From Candidatus Gastranaerophilales bacterium (GTDB taxonomy: Bacteria > Cyanobacteriota > Vampirovibrionia > Gastranaerophilales > Gastranaerophilaceae): a stretch of DNA of 40,293 nt. The DNA lies in the NCBI GenBank assembly GCA_944322545.1, contig CALUPF010000037.1, forward strand, positions 1 to 40,293, in the 5' to 3' direction. The notes under the pieces were generated by a model, which did not search any database, had not been told where the DNA came from, and worked only from the letters and a program-made list of their open reading frames with translations. The position numbers and the translations under genes were made by a program. The stretch's first letter is position 1, and each line of letters opens with the position of its first letter. Below, one piece after another: positions 31,750-39,467 of this stretch.

Positions 31750-34197
31750 ATGGCTAACTTAAGATGGTCTGGTTTGCTAAAAAGCGGTGTCTTATCTGCG
31801 TTCGCAACACTTTTAGCAGCCAACTCTGCATTTGCAGGGGAAGCCGATTTGGTTGTTCCAAATTTGGCAGCCGATCCACACAGCTTTAATCTGTTGTTGT
31901 TGGGTATCGGTATTTCCGTATTGGGCTTAGTTTTTGGTTTGATCGAGTTCATCAAAGTTAAAAACTACAAAGTTCATTCAGCTATGGCTGAAATCGGAAA
32001 CACTATTTTCGAAACTTGTAAGACTTATCTTATTCAACAAGGTAAATTTTTACTTGCTTTGGAAATCTTAATTGGATGCTGTATTGCATTCTATTTTGGC
32101 GGATTACAACATATGGGCTTAAAAGGTGTATTGATTATCCTTGCTTGGTCTGTAATCGGTATTTTAGGTTCTTACGGTGTAGCTTGGTTTGGTATCAGAA
32201 TGAATACTTTGGCTAACGCAAGAACTGCTTTTGCTTCTTTAGAAGCTAAACCTTTAAAAGTTTTAAATATTCCTTTAAAAGCTGGTATGAGCATTGGTGT
32301 ATTGCTTGTTAGCGTTGAGTTAATCATGATGCTAATTATCTTGTTATTTGTTCCAGGACATTTAGCAGGTGCTTGCTTTATTGGTTTTGCTATTGGTGAA
32401 TCTTTGGGTGCATCTGCTCTTCGTGTTGCTGGTGGTATCTTTACAAAGATTGCTGATATCGGTTCTGACTTGATGAAAATTCAATTCAAAATCAAAGAAG
32501 ATGATCCTAGAAACCCAGGTGTTATTGCTGACTGTACTGGTGATAACGCTGGTGACTCTATTGGACCTACAGCTGACGGTTTTGAAACTTACGGTGTAAC
32601 TGGTGTTGCTCTTGTTTCTTTCATCTTGTTAGGTGTATTCCCTGAATATCAAATTCAGTTATTAACTTGGATCTTTACAATGAGATTCTTGATGATTGTT
32701 ACTTCAGTAGTAGCTTACTGGGTGAACACAGGTTTAACTCAACTTTTATTCGGCAACGCTGAAAAAGTTGATTTTGAAAAACCTTTAACAAACTTAGTTT
32801 GGATTACATCAATCTTATCTATCGTTATGACATTTGGTGTATCTAAATGGTTATTGGCTTCAATGGGTGCAAACCTATGGTGGGTATTAGCAGGTATTAT
32901 TTCTTGCGGTACTTTGGGCGCTGCATTGATTCCTGAATTTACAAAAATCTTTACAAGTCCAAATGCATTGCATACTAAAGAAGTTGTTACTGCTTCAAGA
33001 GAAGGCGGTTCTTCTTTAACAATCCTTTCTGGTATTGTTTCTGGTAACTTCTCAGGTTTCTGGATTGGTATGGTAATCGTATTCTTAATGGGATTGTCTT
33101 ACTACTTCAGCACAATGATTCCTGATACAGTTATGATTTATGCATCTGTATTTGCATTCGGCCTTGTAGCATTCGGTTTCCTTGGTATGGGTCCTGTAAC
33201 AATCGCTGTTGACAGCTATGGTCCTGTTACTGATAATGCTCAATCTGTTTATGAATTGTCATTAATCGAACAAAGAGAAGGCGTTGCTGAAGAAATCGAA
33301 AAAGATTTTGGTTTTAAACCAAACTTTGATGTTGCAAAACAACAATTAGAAGAAAATGATGGTGCTGGTAACACATTCAAAGCTACATCTAAACCTGTAC
33401 TTATCGGTACAGCTGTAGTTGGTGCTACTACTATGATTTTTTCTTTGATTCTTGTAATCAAAAATACTTTGGGTATTCAACCTGAACAAGTACTCAACTT
33501 GTTAAACCCATACACTATTTTGGGTCTTTTAGCAGGTGGTGCTGTTATTTACTGGTTCTCAGGTGCTTCTATGCAAGCTGTTACAACTGGTGCATACAGA
33601 GCTGTTGAATACATCAAACGTCACATCAAAATTGACGACGAAAGCGTAAAAACTGCAAACGTTGCTAACTCAAAAGAAGTTGTTAAAATCTGTACTCAAT
33701 ATGCTCAAAAAGGTATGGTTAACATCTTCATAGCATTGTTTGCTTTTGCATTGGCATTTGCTTGTTTATCAGCACCCGGATGCAAAACAGTTGCTCCTGT
33801 AGCATTCTTTGTAAGCTACTTGATCGCAATTGCTGTATTCGGCTTGTTCCAGGCTGTATTTATGGCTAACGCCGGCGGTTGCTGGGACAACGCCAAGAAA
33901 ATTGTTGAATGTGACCTTTGCGAAAAAGGTACACCATTGCATGATGCTACTGTTGTAGGTGATACAGTTGGTGACCCATTCAAAGATACTTCTTCAGTTG
34001 CAATGAACCCAATTATCAAGTTCACTACTTTGTTTGGTTTGTTGGCAATGGAAATCTCTATCAATGAATCATTTAGACATATCGCACCTATTGCAGGATG
34101 GATATTCTTAATCATTGCATTGGTATTTGTATGGAGATCTTTCTATGCAATGAGAATTCCAGAAAAATCAGCTGATGAAGCTGCTAGTGAAAACTAA
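31750..34197 (+). CDS. hppA: Membrane-bound ion-translocating pyrophosphatase
   Basis: 815 residues, about 16 helices. Couples hydrolysis of pyrophosphate to ion pumping. The catalytic loop is intact but divergent: EDDPRNPGVIADCTGDNAGD followed by SIGPTADGFE (about 250-280), in place of the commoner 'NVGDCAGMAADLFE'; this resembles the Bacteroides-type pumps as I remember them. At the K+-dependence site GNTFKATSK (540-548), K544 replaces the Ala of potassium-requiring enzymes, so a potassium-independent enzyme is expected. The N terminus looks like a cleavable signal peptide ending SAFA-G (26-30). ATG 31750 has GGGAG before it; the longer open frame (31699) overlaps the leader. Codon choice suggests high expression. 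Proton versus sodium is undecided. Confidence 0.93.
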   Translation: MANLRWSGLLKSGVLSAFATLLAANSAFAGEADLVVPNLAADPHSFNLLLLGIGISVLGLVFGLIEFIKVKNYKVHSAMAEIGNTIFETCKTYLIQQGKFLLALEILIGCCIAFYFGGLQHMGLKGVLIILAWSVIGILGSYGVAWFGIRMNTLANARTAFASLEAKPLKVLNIPLKAGMSIGVLLVSVELIMMLIILLFVPGHLAGACFIGFAIGESLGASALRVAGGIFTKIADIGSDLMKIQFKIKEDDPRNPGVIADCTGDNAGDSIGPTADGFETYGVTGVALVSFILLGVFPEYQIQLLTWIFTMRFLMIVTSVVAYWVNTGLTQLLFGNAEKVDFEKPLTNLVWITSILSIVMTFGVSKWLLASMGANLWWVLAGIISCGTLGAALIPEFTKIFTSPNALHTKEVVTASREGGSSLTILSGIVSGNFSGFWIGMVIVFLMGLSYYFSTMIPDTVMIYASVFAFGLVAFGFLGMGPVTIAVDSYGPVTDNAQSVYELSLIEQREGVAEEIEKDFGFKPNFDVAKQQLEENDGAGNTFKATSKPVLIGTAVVGATTMIFSLILVIKNTLGIQPEQVLNLLNPYTILGLLAGGAVIYWFSGASMQAVTTGAYRAVEYIKRHIKIDDESVKTANVANSKEVVKICTQYAQKGMVNIFIALFAFALAFACLSAPGCKTVAPVAFFVSYLIAIAVFGLFQAVFMANAGGCWDNAKKIVECDLCEKGTPLHDATVVGDTVGDPFKDTSSVAMNPIIKFTTLFGLLAMEISINESFRHIAPIAGWIFLIIALVFVWRSFYAMRIPEKSADEAASEN

Positions 34198-34221
34198 TAA
34201 CTTTAGTTATTAATAAAGTTG

Positions 34222-34252
34222 AAGCCCTCTAAGATTCTTAGAGGGCTTTTTA
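34222..34252 (+). terminator. Rho-independent terminator after hppA
   Basis: AAGCCCTCTAAG pairs with CTTAGAGGGCTT around a three-base loop, followed by TTTTT; a very stable stem. Confidence 0.9.
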
Positions 34253-34267
34253 TATGATATTATTCGA

Positions 34268-34561
34268 TTATTTTTTTGATTTCATTTCGTGTATTTTACT
34301 TTGAGCTTCTTTTGCTTTTAGGATGTTAAATATTCCTATTAATCTATCTATGGATAAAAGTTTTTGATTAACATCTGTATAATATTCAGATGTCTTTTCT
34401 CCATTTTTATATAATTCAAATTTGTCTTCACCATATTTATCAGGATTTTCGACAAAAAGCATTTCATGTTTTGTATCTTTTTTAGTTTTTGCTTCAAATA
34501 TTACTTTTAATACGTCAGAATTAACACCATTAAGCTTTGCTTTGAATGATAAATTGTTCAT
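34268..34561 (-). CDS. Unrecognised 97-residue protein with N-terminal SFKA signature
   Basis: Begins MNNLSFKAKLNG, like the SFKG start of the protein at 15561-15878. The rest is a soluble alpha/beta-like sequence ('VIFEAKTKKDTKHEMLFVEN', 'YYTDVNQKLLSIDRLI') ending in a lysine-rich helix. No known family. AAGGAGAT is a strong ribosome binding site, so the gene is real. It converges on hppA and is separated from it by the terminator at 34222-34252. Confidence 0.7.
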   Translation of the reverse strand: MNNLSFKAKLNGVNSDVLKVIFEAKTKKDTKHEMLFVENPDKYGEDKFELYKNGEKTSEYYTDVNQKLLSIDRLIGIFNILKAKEAQSKIHEMKSKK

Positions 34562-34685
34562 TTTATCTCCTTTTCTATGATATGGAGTAAAACGTGAAAA
34601 AAAATCTTTTGTTATTTAAATTATTATTTGTAAAGAAATATTAAAAATGCGAATAGAAAAAGTTATTAATTTTTTACAAATGGGA

Positions 34686-34787
34686 ACATATATAGTAGAG
34701 GAAATAAAAAAGATTTTAAATTCTCTCTCTCTAATTCCTCTCTCTAATATGTGGTAAAGTTTAACCGGCGTCAGTCGGTTTTTTTTT
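34686..34787 (+). ncRNA. Candidate small RNA with CU-rich loop
   Basis: A stretch without ORF that folds as two hairpins. First: ACATAT (34686-34691) and AGAGGAA (34697-34703) pair with TTCCTCT (34735-34741) and ATATGT (34747-34752), with a symmetrical 5/5 internal loop between them. The 31-base apical loop contains CTCTCTCTCT, complementary to GGAGA/GAGAG ribosome binding sites. Second: the terminator at 34763-34787. A TACAAT -10 box lies just upstream (34676-34681), but I see no good -35 box. The opposite-strand icd gene ends within the terminator T-run. Cyanobacterial Yfr1 is a small RNA that exposes a similar CU-rich single strand; homology is not claimed. Confidence 0.45.
34763..34787 (+). 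terminator. Rho-independent terminator of the CU-rich small RNA
   Basis: AACCG (34763-34767) pairs with CGGTT (34776-34780) and is followed by an unbroken T-run to 34787. The minus strand lacks a T-run after the stem, so it is not an icd terminator. Confidence 0.65.
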
Positions 34788-35781
34788 ACAAATTTTTTAT
34801 AATTTCGTTGGTGTATTCTTCTGTTGTTGCATTACCACCCAAATCAGGAGTTAAAACTTTGCCCTCAGCTATAACTTTATAAAGTGATTTTCTGATTTTT
34901 TCAGCAGCATCTTTTTCGTTAATGTATTCAAGCATGTTCGTTGCACATAATAACAATGCTGTAGGATTTGCTTTGTTTTGTCCTTTTATGTCAGGAGCCG
35001 AACCATGTACAGGTTCAAATACTGCGCAGTCTTTTCCAATGTTGGCTCCTTGTGCAACGCCAAGGCCTCCTATTAGTCCTGCTGTGAGGTCTGAAACAAT
35101 ATCTCCATATAAATTAGGCAAGACTAAAACATCAAATTTTTGTGGGTTTTGAACTAGTTGCATGCATAAATTGTCTACAAGAATTTCTTTATATTCTATT
35201 TGAGGATATTTTTTTGATACTTCTTTTGTACATTCAAGGAATAATCCATCAGAGAATTTACATATATTGGCTTTTGTTACTGCCCAAACTGTCTTACGAT
35301 TATTTTTTATTGCGTATTCAAAAGCGTATTGAGCAATTCTTGTAGATGCATTTCTTGTAATTATTTTTATAGATTCTGCTGTATCGTCATCGACTTTTCT
35401 TTCAATTCCCGCATATAAATCTTCAGTGTTTTCTCTTACAACAACTATGTCTACGTTCTCAAAAGGTGTTTTTATTCCCTCTATGTTTTTACAGGGTCTT
35501 AAATTTGCGTATAAATCAAGTTCTTTTCTTAGTGCAACATTAACACTTCTGAAACCTTTGCCTATAGGTGTTGTTACAGGCGCTTTTAGTGCGACTTTGT
35601 TTTTTTTTATTGATTCAATAACTCTTTGTGGTAGAGGTGTTCCTTCTGTTTCTGCAACATCTGCTCCTGCTGTTTGTATATCCCAATTAATTTCAACACC
35701 TGCTGCTTTTATGATTTTTTTTACTGAGTCAGATATTTCTGGTCCAATTCCATCTCCAGGGATTAATGTAACAGTTTTCAT
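34786..35781 (-). CDS. icd: NAD(P)-dependent isocitrate dehydrogenase-like protein
   Basis: 331 residues of the isocitrate/isopropylmalate dehydrogenase family. GDGIGPEI (9-16) at the N terminus; substrate loop RSVNVALRKELDLYANLRP, whose Ser and first Asn are typical of isocitrate enzymes; 'VVVRENTEDLYAGIE'; the metal-binding 'NLYGDIVSDLTAGLIGG'; and the cofactor segment 'FEPVHGSAPDIKGQNKANPTA'. The His-Gly-Ser-Ala-Pro-Asp-Ile pattern favours NAD. Homoisocitrate or isopropylmalate dehydrogenase are less likely alternatives. The start overlaps the cinA stop by one base (TAATG), so the two are coupled. Confidence 0.85.
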   Translation of the reverse strand: MKTVTLIPGDGIGPEISDSVKKIIKAAGVEINWDIQTAGADVAETEGTPLPQRVIESIKKNKVALKAPVTTPIGKGFRSVNVALRKELDLYANLRPCKNIEGIKTPFENVDIVVVRENTEDLYAGIERKVDDDTAESIKIITRNASTRIAQYAFEYAIKNNRKTVWAVTKANICKFSDGLFLECTKEVSKKYPQIEYKEILVDNLCMQLVQNPQKFDVLVLPNLYGDIVSDLTAGLIGGLGVAQGANIGKDCAVFEPVHGSAPDIKGQNKANPTALLLCATNMLEYINEKDAAEKIRKSLYKVIAEGKVLTPDLGGNATTEEYTNEIIKNL

Positions 35782-36305
35782 TAATTATTCTCCTTTAAAA
35801 ATTTAGCTAGTAGCTTTAACGCATGTTTTGCAAAAAGATATTTTATTAGAGTTCTTGGATATTTATCGCTAACATTATATTTTTCAACATAAATATTACC
35901 GTTTTTATTTCCTATTCCAATGTAAACTAGACCGACAGGCTTTTCATTTGAGCCACCTGTTGGACCAGCAATGCCTGTGGTTGCTATTGCATAATCAGAG
36001 TTGGTTTTTTCTAAAAGACCTTGAACCATTTCGCTTGCTGTTTGGGTACTCACTGCTCCATACGTTTCGAGGGTCTCTTTTTTTACGTTAAGATATTCTT
36101 CTTTTGCTTCATTTGCGTATGTTACAAAATTTGCTTTTATGTAACTCGAACTACCTGATACATCTGTCATAAGAGAGCTTAGTAATCCACCAGTACAAGA
36201 CTCTGCAATGGCCAGAGTCTTGTTGTTTTTTATTAGTTCTTTTCCTACTTCATTTTCGCTTTTTTGGTCAAAAAGAAGTTTTATTAATTTTAAATTTTCA
36301 AACAT
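35781..36305 (-). CDS. pncC: Nicotinamide-nucleotide amidase (CinA C-terminal domain)
   Basis: 174 residues equal to the stand-alone C-terminal domain of CinA (PncC), which deamidates nicotinamide mononucleotide to nicotinic acid mononucleotide in NAD recycling. Marks are 'LAIAESCTGGLLSSLMTDVSGSSSY' in pieces from residue 31 (SCTGG with the catalytic serine at 36), 'FVTYANEAK', 'GAVSTQTASEM' and 'IATTGIAGPTGGSNEKPVG'. The N-terminal MoeA-like half of full CinA is absent. Coupled by TAATG overlap to the NAD-using icd-like gene. Confidence 0.93.
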   Translation of the reverse strand: MFENLKLIKLLFDQKSENEVGKELIKNNKTLAIAESCTGGLLSSLMTDVSGSSSYIKANFVTYANEAKEEYLNVKKETLETYGAVSTQTASEMVQGLLEKTNSDYAIATTGIAGPTGGSNEKPVGLVYIGIGNKNGNIYVEKYNVSDKYPRTLIKYLFAKHALKLLAKFLKENN

Positions 36306-36317
36306 AATACAATTTTA

Positions 36318-37007
36318 TTAATGTAAAGGAATATCTATTGGTTGTGTTAGCATTACATCAAAACTTTTTCCTTGTGGTAAAGTAACATCATTGCCTTTTC
36401 TAAATAAATCAGCAACATCCATTCCTATATAGTAAGCTCCACCACCTATAACACCACCTATGGCTCCAATTGGTACACAAAGATATTGCATATTATCGCC
36501 AGTTCCTTTGCCCCATTTTATTGTGTTATTAAAAATTTGTTTAGTGTTATTCCAATTTCTTTTTATTGCATAGCCATAATTACCATTTTGATAGATTCCA
36601 CCGTCTAATGTTATTTCTGTGTAGTTATATAACCCTGCATTAAGTGGAATTTGACGTCCTGTTGGTGTTACAACGTGGTCAAAGTTTAAGTATAAAATTG
36701 CACTTCTTGAGATTCTTTTTGCAGGTGTTATTTTACTAATAGTTCCTCTGATTATAGAACCAGCTGGTAGAGCTATTTTTCCATTAACAATTTTATCCTC
36801 TTTTAGCATTGCAGAAAATTCATCTCCCACATTGCCTATTTTAGTTGATACAGGTTCCATTAATTCTAAATTCATTGTTGTTCCTGTAGGAATACTTATA
36901 GCTTGAATATCAGCTTTCATTGTTCTGCTAATTGCCGAATGGGCAGAAAGATTAAAACCCAATGATAAACCTGCCAAGATAAGACAGCTTGTAATATATT
37001 TTTTCAT
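36318..37007 (-). CDS. Exported beta-rich protein, possibly TrbI/VirB10-like
   Basis: 229 residues with a clear signal peptide (1-25, cut near SAHSA). The following segment 'IPTGTTMNLELMEPVSTKIGNVGDEFSAML' and 'IALPAGSIIRGTISK' has the strand/turn pattern seen in C-terminal beta domains of TrbI/VirB10-type and related envelope proteins; that resemblance is weak. A glycine-rich hydrophobic stretch (about 178-198, 'GAIGGVIGGGAYYIG') may insert in a membrane. GAGGAGA precedes the ATG. It ends 12 bases before pncC on the same strand and could be cotranscribed. Confidence 0.6.
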   Translation of the reverse strand: MKKYITSCLILAGLSLGFNLSAHSAISRTMKADIQAISIPTGTTMNLELMEPVSTKIGNVGDEFSAMLKEDKIVNGKIALPAGSIIRGTISKITPAKRISRSAILYLNFDHVVTPTGRQIPLNAGLYNYTEITLDGGIYQNGNYGYAIKRNWNNTKQIFNNTIKWGKGTGDNMQYLCVPIGAIGGVIGGGAYYIGMDVADLFRKGNDVTLPQGKSFDVMLTQPIDIPLH

Positions 37008-37067
37008 ATCGATCTCCTCTACTTTTCTATGTCTTTATTTTAAAAATTGATGCAAAAAAAGGCAATT

Positions 37068-37313
37068 TTATTTAATTTCTTCATATAAACTAGATGCTTC
37101 TTGAACAGAAATATTGCCTGTTGGGATTTTTATCACTTTAACACTGACAGATTTGTTGAAATGCTCAATTTGGATTATATCGCCTTCCTTTAATTGTTTT
37201 GAGGGCTTTGCGGGAGTATTGTTTACTAATACTCGACCTTGGTCTGATACATCGTTAGCTACTGTTCTTCTTTTTATTAATCTTGATACTTTTAAAAACT
37301 TATCTAATCTCAT
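37068..37313 (-). CDS. rqcP: S4-domain RNA-binding protein, RqcP/HslR type
   Basis: 81 residues, an S4 domain (MRLDKFLKVSRLIKRRTVAN at the start, 'GRVLVNNTPAKPSKQLKEGD' later). RqcP (YabO) assists RqcH in alanine tailing on stalled large ribosomal subunits; the HslR paralogue is a close alternative. AAAGGTGAAT precedes the ATG. It follows a short spacer and is the first gene of the minus-strand group pointing to pncC/icd. mutS2 in the window also belongs to ribosome rescue in some bacteria. Confidence 0.88.
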   Translation of the reverse strand: MRLDKFLKVSRLIKRRTVANDVSDQGRVLVNNTPAKPSKQLKEGDIIQIEHFNKSVSVKVIKIPTGNISVQEASSLYEEIK

Positions 37314-37389
37314 AATTCACCTTTTTATAAATATTACTAAAAATATCAATTTTGATAAAGTGGTGAGGTTGCATAATTCTTTTTTGTAC

Positions 37390-37428
37390 TATAATGTGTT
37401 CAAAGTTGCTTGTTAATTTAGTTAACAA
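37390..37428 (+). promoter_or_regulatory. -10 box and inverted repeat before the gene at 37499
   Basis: A perfect TATAAT (37390-37395) with TTGCAT at 15 bases, followed by the inverted repeat TTGTTAA/TTAACAA (37410-37428, five-base spacer). The repeat could be an operator or a hairpin in the 5' leader. Confidence 0.35.
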
Positions 37429-37498
37429 AAATTACATGTGATGGCAAAAAAAATTGTTCACTAGCATTATGTAATTATCAATAGAATTCGAGACGATT

Positions 37499-38284
37499 AT
37501 GACTCAGATAGTTTTACCAGTTCATTATACACAGTCCCATGATGTAAAAAGTGCAGGGGTAATAAAATATAAAGAAAATCCATTAAGCGGCATTGTAAAA
37601 AAAGACCAAGATGGAAAAGTTAAAAGGGCTGCATTAGCAGGTAGTGCTTTGACAACTTTTGTTTATCTATTTGCATTAGCCAAGGGACAAAAAAAAGCAG
37701 CTTTTAAAGTAAAAGACATGTTTAATTTGGACTTTGGTACTTTAGAAGCGATTGGGCTTGCTACATCTTCTGTTGTTGGTGGATTGGCAGGTGGTTTGTT
37801 AACAGATAAAAAAGAAAACAAAAAGCCTAAGTTAAAAGAAGCAGTTCATCAATTTTTAGGAAACATCGTTACCCCAATTACAATAGTTGGTGTTGCTACT
37901 TCTCAAATAAAAAAACGTAATTTTGATAAACTGACAAAATGGACATTGAGTGCTTTATCTGGGGTTGTTGGTGTTGTCGTTGGCGTTACTGCTGGCAACT
38001 GGATGGCTTCAAAAGTCAACAAGGTTATTTTTAAAGAAAATGATGACAGAAAAGTTGGCATCAAAGATTTTGGTATTCACGTAGATGATATTTTGACTGT
38101 TATTGCTCTTGCTACTTCTAAGAAGAAAGATGTTAGTGAATTAGCTGATATGGCAGAGCTCCCCAAAACACCTATACAAAAATTTATTTCTAAAGCTCTT
38201 CCTGCAATTTTCTTGATATGTGGTTATGAAGCAGGCACAAAAAAGGCTAATATCGCTGATAAAGTAGAAAATGCCAAAAACTAA
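37499..38284 (+). CDS. Unrecognised multi-pass membrane protein
   Basis: 261 residues with about five or six alanine/glycine/valine-rich hydrophobic segments (near 48-66, 82-102, 120-138, 148-170, 230-246) separated by lysine-rich loops. No family recognised; I recall similar proteins only as hypotheticals of the Gastranaerophilales type. The N-terminal 40 residues are polar with no signal peptide. There is no clear Shine-Dalgarno sequence (GAGACG at best). The MPPE gene starts 22 bases after its stop. Confidence 0.6.
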   Translation: MTQIVLPVHYTQSHDVKSAGVIKYKENPLSGIVKKDQDGKVKRAALAGSALTTFVYLFALAKGQKKAAFKVKDMFNLDFGTLEAIGLATSSVVGGLAGGLLTDKKENKKPKLKEAVHQFLGNIVTPITIVGVATSQIKKRNFDKLTKWTLSALSGVVGVVVGVTAGNWMASKVNKVIFKENDDRKVGIKDFGIHVDDILTVIALATSKKKDVSELADMAELPKTPIQKFISKALPAIFLICGYEAGTKKANIADKVENAKN

Positions 38285-38305
38285 TTTTTGTATTATTATA
38301 ATTTT

Positions 38306-39145
38306 ATGAAAAATTTAAAAATTATATTGATATTGTTTTGTTTAGTTTTTTCTTCAACTTTAACAAATGCAAAAACGCTTAGATTTGCTGTTGCATCTGA
38401 TGTTCATTATTCTTTGAATAAAGAATCTAATTCAATGAGTGAATCAGCTAAAGTTTTAAGAGGGTTTGTAGATAGAGTTAATGAAAACAAATATGATTTT
38501 GTTATCTTTTTAGGTGATAATATTGAGAAGTCTAACAAAGAAAACTTGTCTGGTTTTCTTCATCAAATAAAAGGGATAAAAGGTACTCCATATTACCTTG
38601 TTTTAGGCAATAGAGATGCGCATAAAATATCTGGATTATCTAAGCCAGAATATTTAGAAATTGTATCTAAATTAAACAGAAATCAGAAAAAGGCTGATAC
38701 TTCTTATTATTTTTATCCTAATAAGGATATTATAGTTATAGTGTTAGATGGTTCTTCTTCTGGTATGCCAAGCACTCATGGGGTGTTTACTCAAAAGACT
38801 TTGCAATGGCTAGATCAAGTATTAACTAAGAACAAAAACAAAACGGCTATAATTTTCCAACATTTTCCTTATATGGAACCATATTTAAAGCCAAGTCATG
38901 AAATTTTAGACAAAATGAGTTATAAAACTATAATTACATTACATGACAATGTTTTTATGATTGTTTCAGGTCACTATCATAAGGAAGGTGTTTTTAAAGA
39001 TGATAAAGATATTTATCATATATCTGCACCTGCTTTATATATGCCGCCATATAACTATCAAGAGTTTGTTATTGATTACGATAAGCCTCTATTTTCAAAA
39101 TTAAAAAATATAAAACTAGAAGGAACTCAAAAGCCTGCTATATAA
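38306..39145 (+). CDS. Exported calcineurin-like metallophosphoesterase
   Basis: 279 residues with a signal peptide (1-22, cleavage near TNA-K). The two-metal site is laid out in order: SDVH (31-34; D32, H34), GDN (70-72), GNRD (101-104), QH (185-186), and GHYH (222-225). The third motif is normally GNH[DE]; here Arg103 stands where the catalytic His is expected. The substrate is unknown (phosphodiester, nucleotide or lipid). The open frame begins at a TTG upstream (38288), but the ATG at 38306 starts the signal peptide. TATAAT (38297-38302) is only three bases before it, so transcription from that box would miss the ATG, and the gene is probably cotranscribed with 37499. Confidence 0.82.
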   Translation: MKNLKIILILFCLVFSSTLTNAKTLRFAVASDVHYSLNKESNSMSESAKVLRGFVDRVNENKYDFVIFLGDNIEKSNKENLSGFLHQIKGIKGTPYYLVLGNRDAHKISGLSKPEYLEIVSKLNRNQKKADTSYYFYPNKDIIVIVLDGSSSGMPSTHGVFTQKTLQWLDQVLTKNKNKTAIIFQHFPYMEPYLKPSHEILDKMSYKTIITLHDNVFMIVSGHYHKEGVFKDDKDIYHISAPALYMPPYNYQEFVIDYDKPLFSKLKNIKLEGTQKPAI

Positions 39146-39398
39146 GTTTCAATTTTTTATTTTTTATTGAATAGGCAATAGATTTAGCTAGTATCCATAT
39201 AGTTGTAACAGAAATGCCTATGCCAATGGCTTTCAAAATCAAGTTTTTGGCATTTTTTTCATATTGTTGTTCATTATCTTTTTGGATTAAAGATTTTTTT
39301 AAGTATTTATCATCTTTTGAAAAAACTACTTTTTCTTTTTGAGAAAAAGCTGGTTTAGTTGTATTGTTTAATTTAATACTTCTTACTAACAAACCCAT
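39138..39398 (-). CDS. Unrecognised small membrane protein
   Basis: 86 residues: a basic, polar N-terminal half (Lys/Asn-rich, 'VVFSKDDKYLKKSLIQ'), then one C-terminal membrane helix (about 56-75), ending in KKLKLI. No known family. It overlaps the end of the metallophosphoesterase gene by eight bases on the other strand, so the two are convergent. The N-terminal polar segment with a C-terminal anchor resembles tail-anchored proteins. Confidence 0.5.
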   Translation of the reverse strand: MGLLVRSIKLNNTTKPAFSQKEKVVFSKDDKYLKKSLIQKDNEQQYEKNAKNLILKAIGIGISVTTIWILAKSIAYSIKNKKLKLI

Positions 39399-39467
39399 GC
39401 CCCTTTTGACTTAATATTTATATTATAACTCAAAACTCCTACAAGTGTAATATGTTTTTTTTTGTTT

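Noticed and set aside
34648..34695. A small ORF (ATG at 34648) in the small RNA region.
   Set aside because: It stops after 15 codons and has no ribosome binding site.
34721..34746. CT repeat read as a microsatellite.
   Set aside because: It is short and lies inside a pairing scheme, so it is better explained as the loop and arm of the candidate small RNA.
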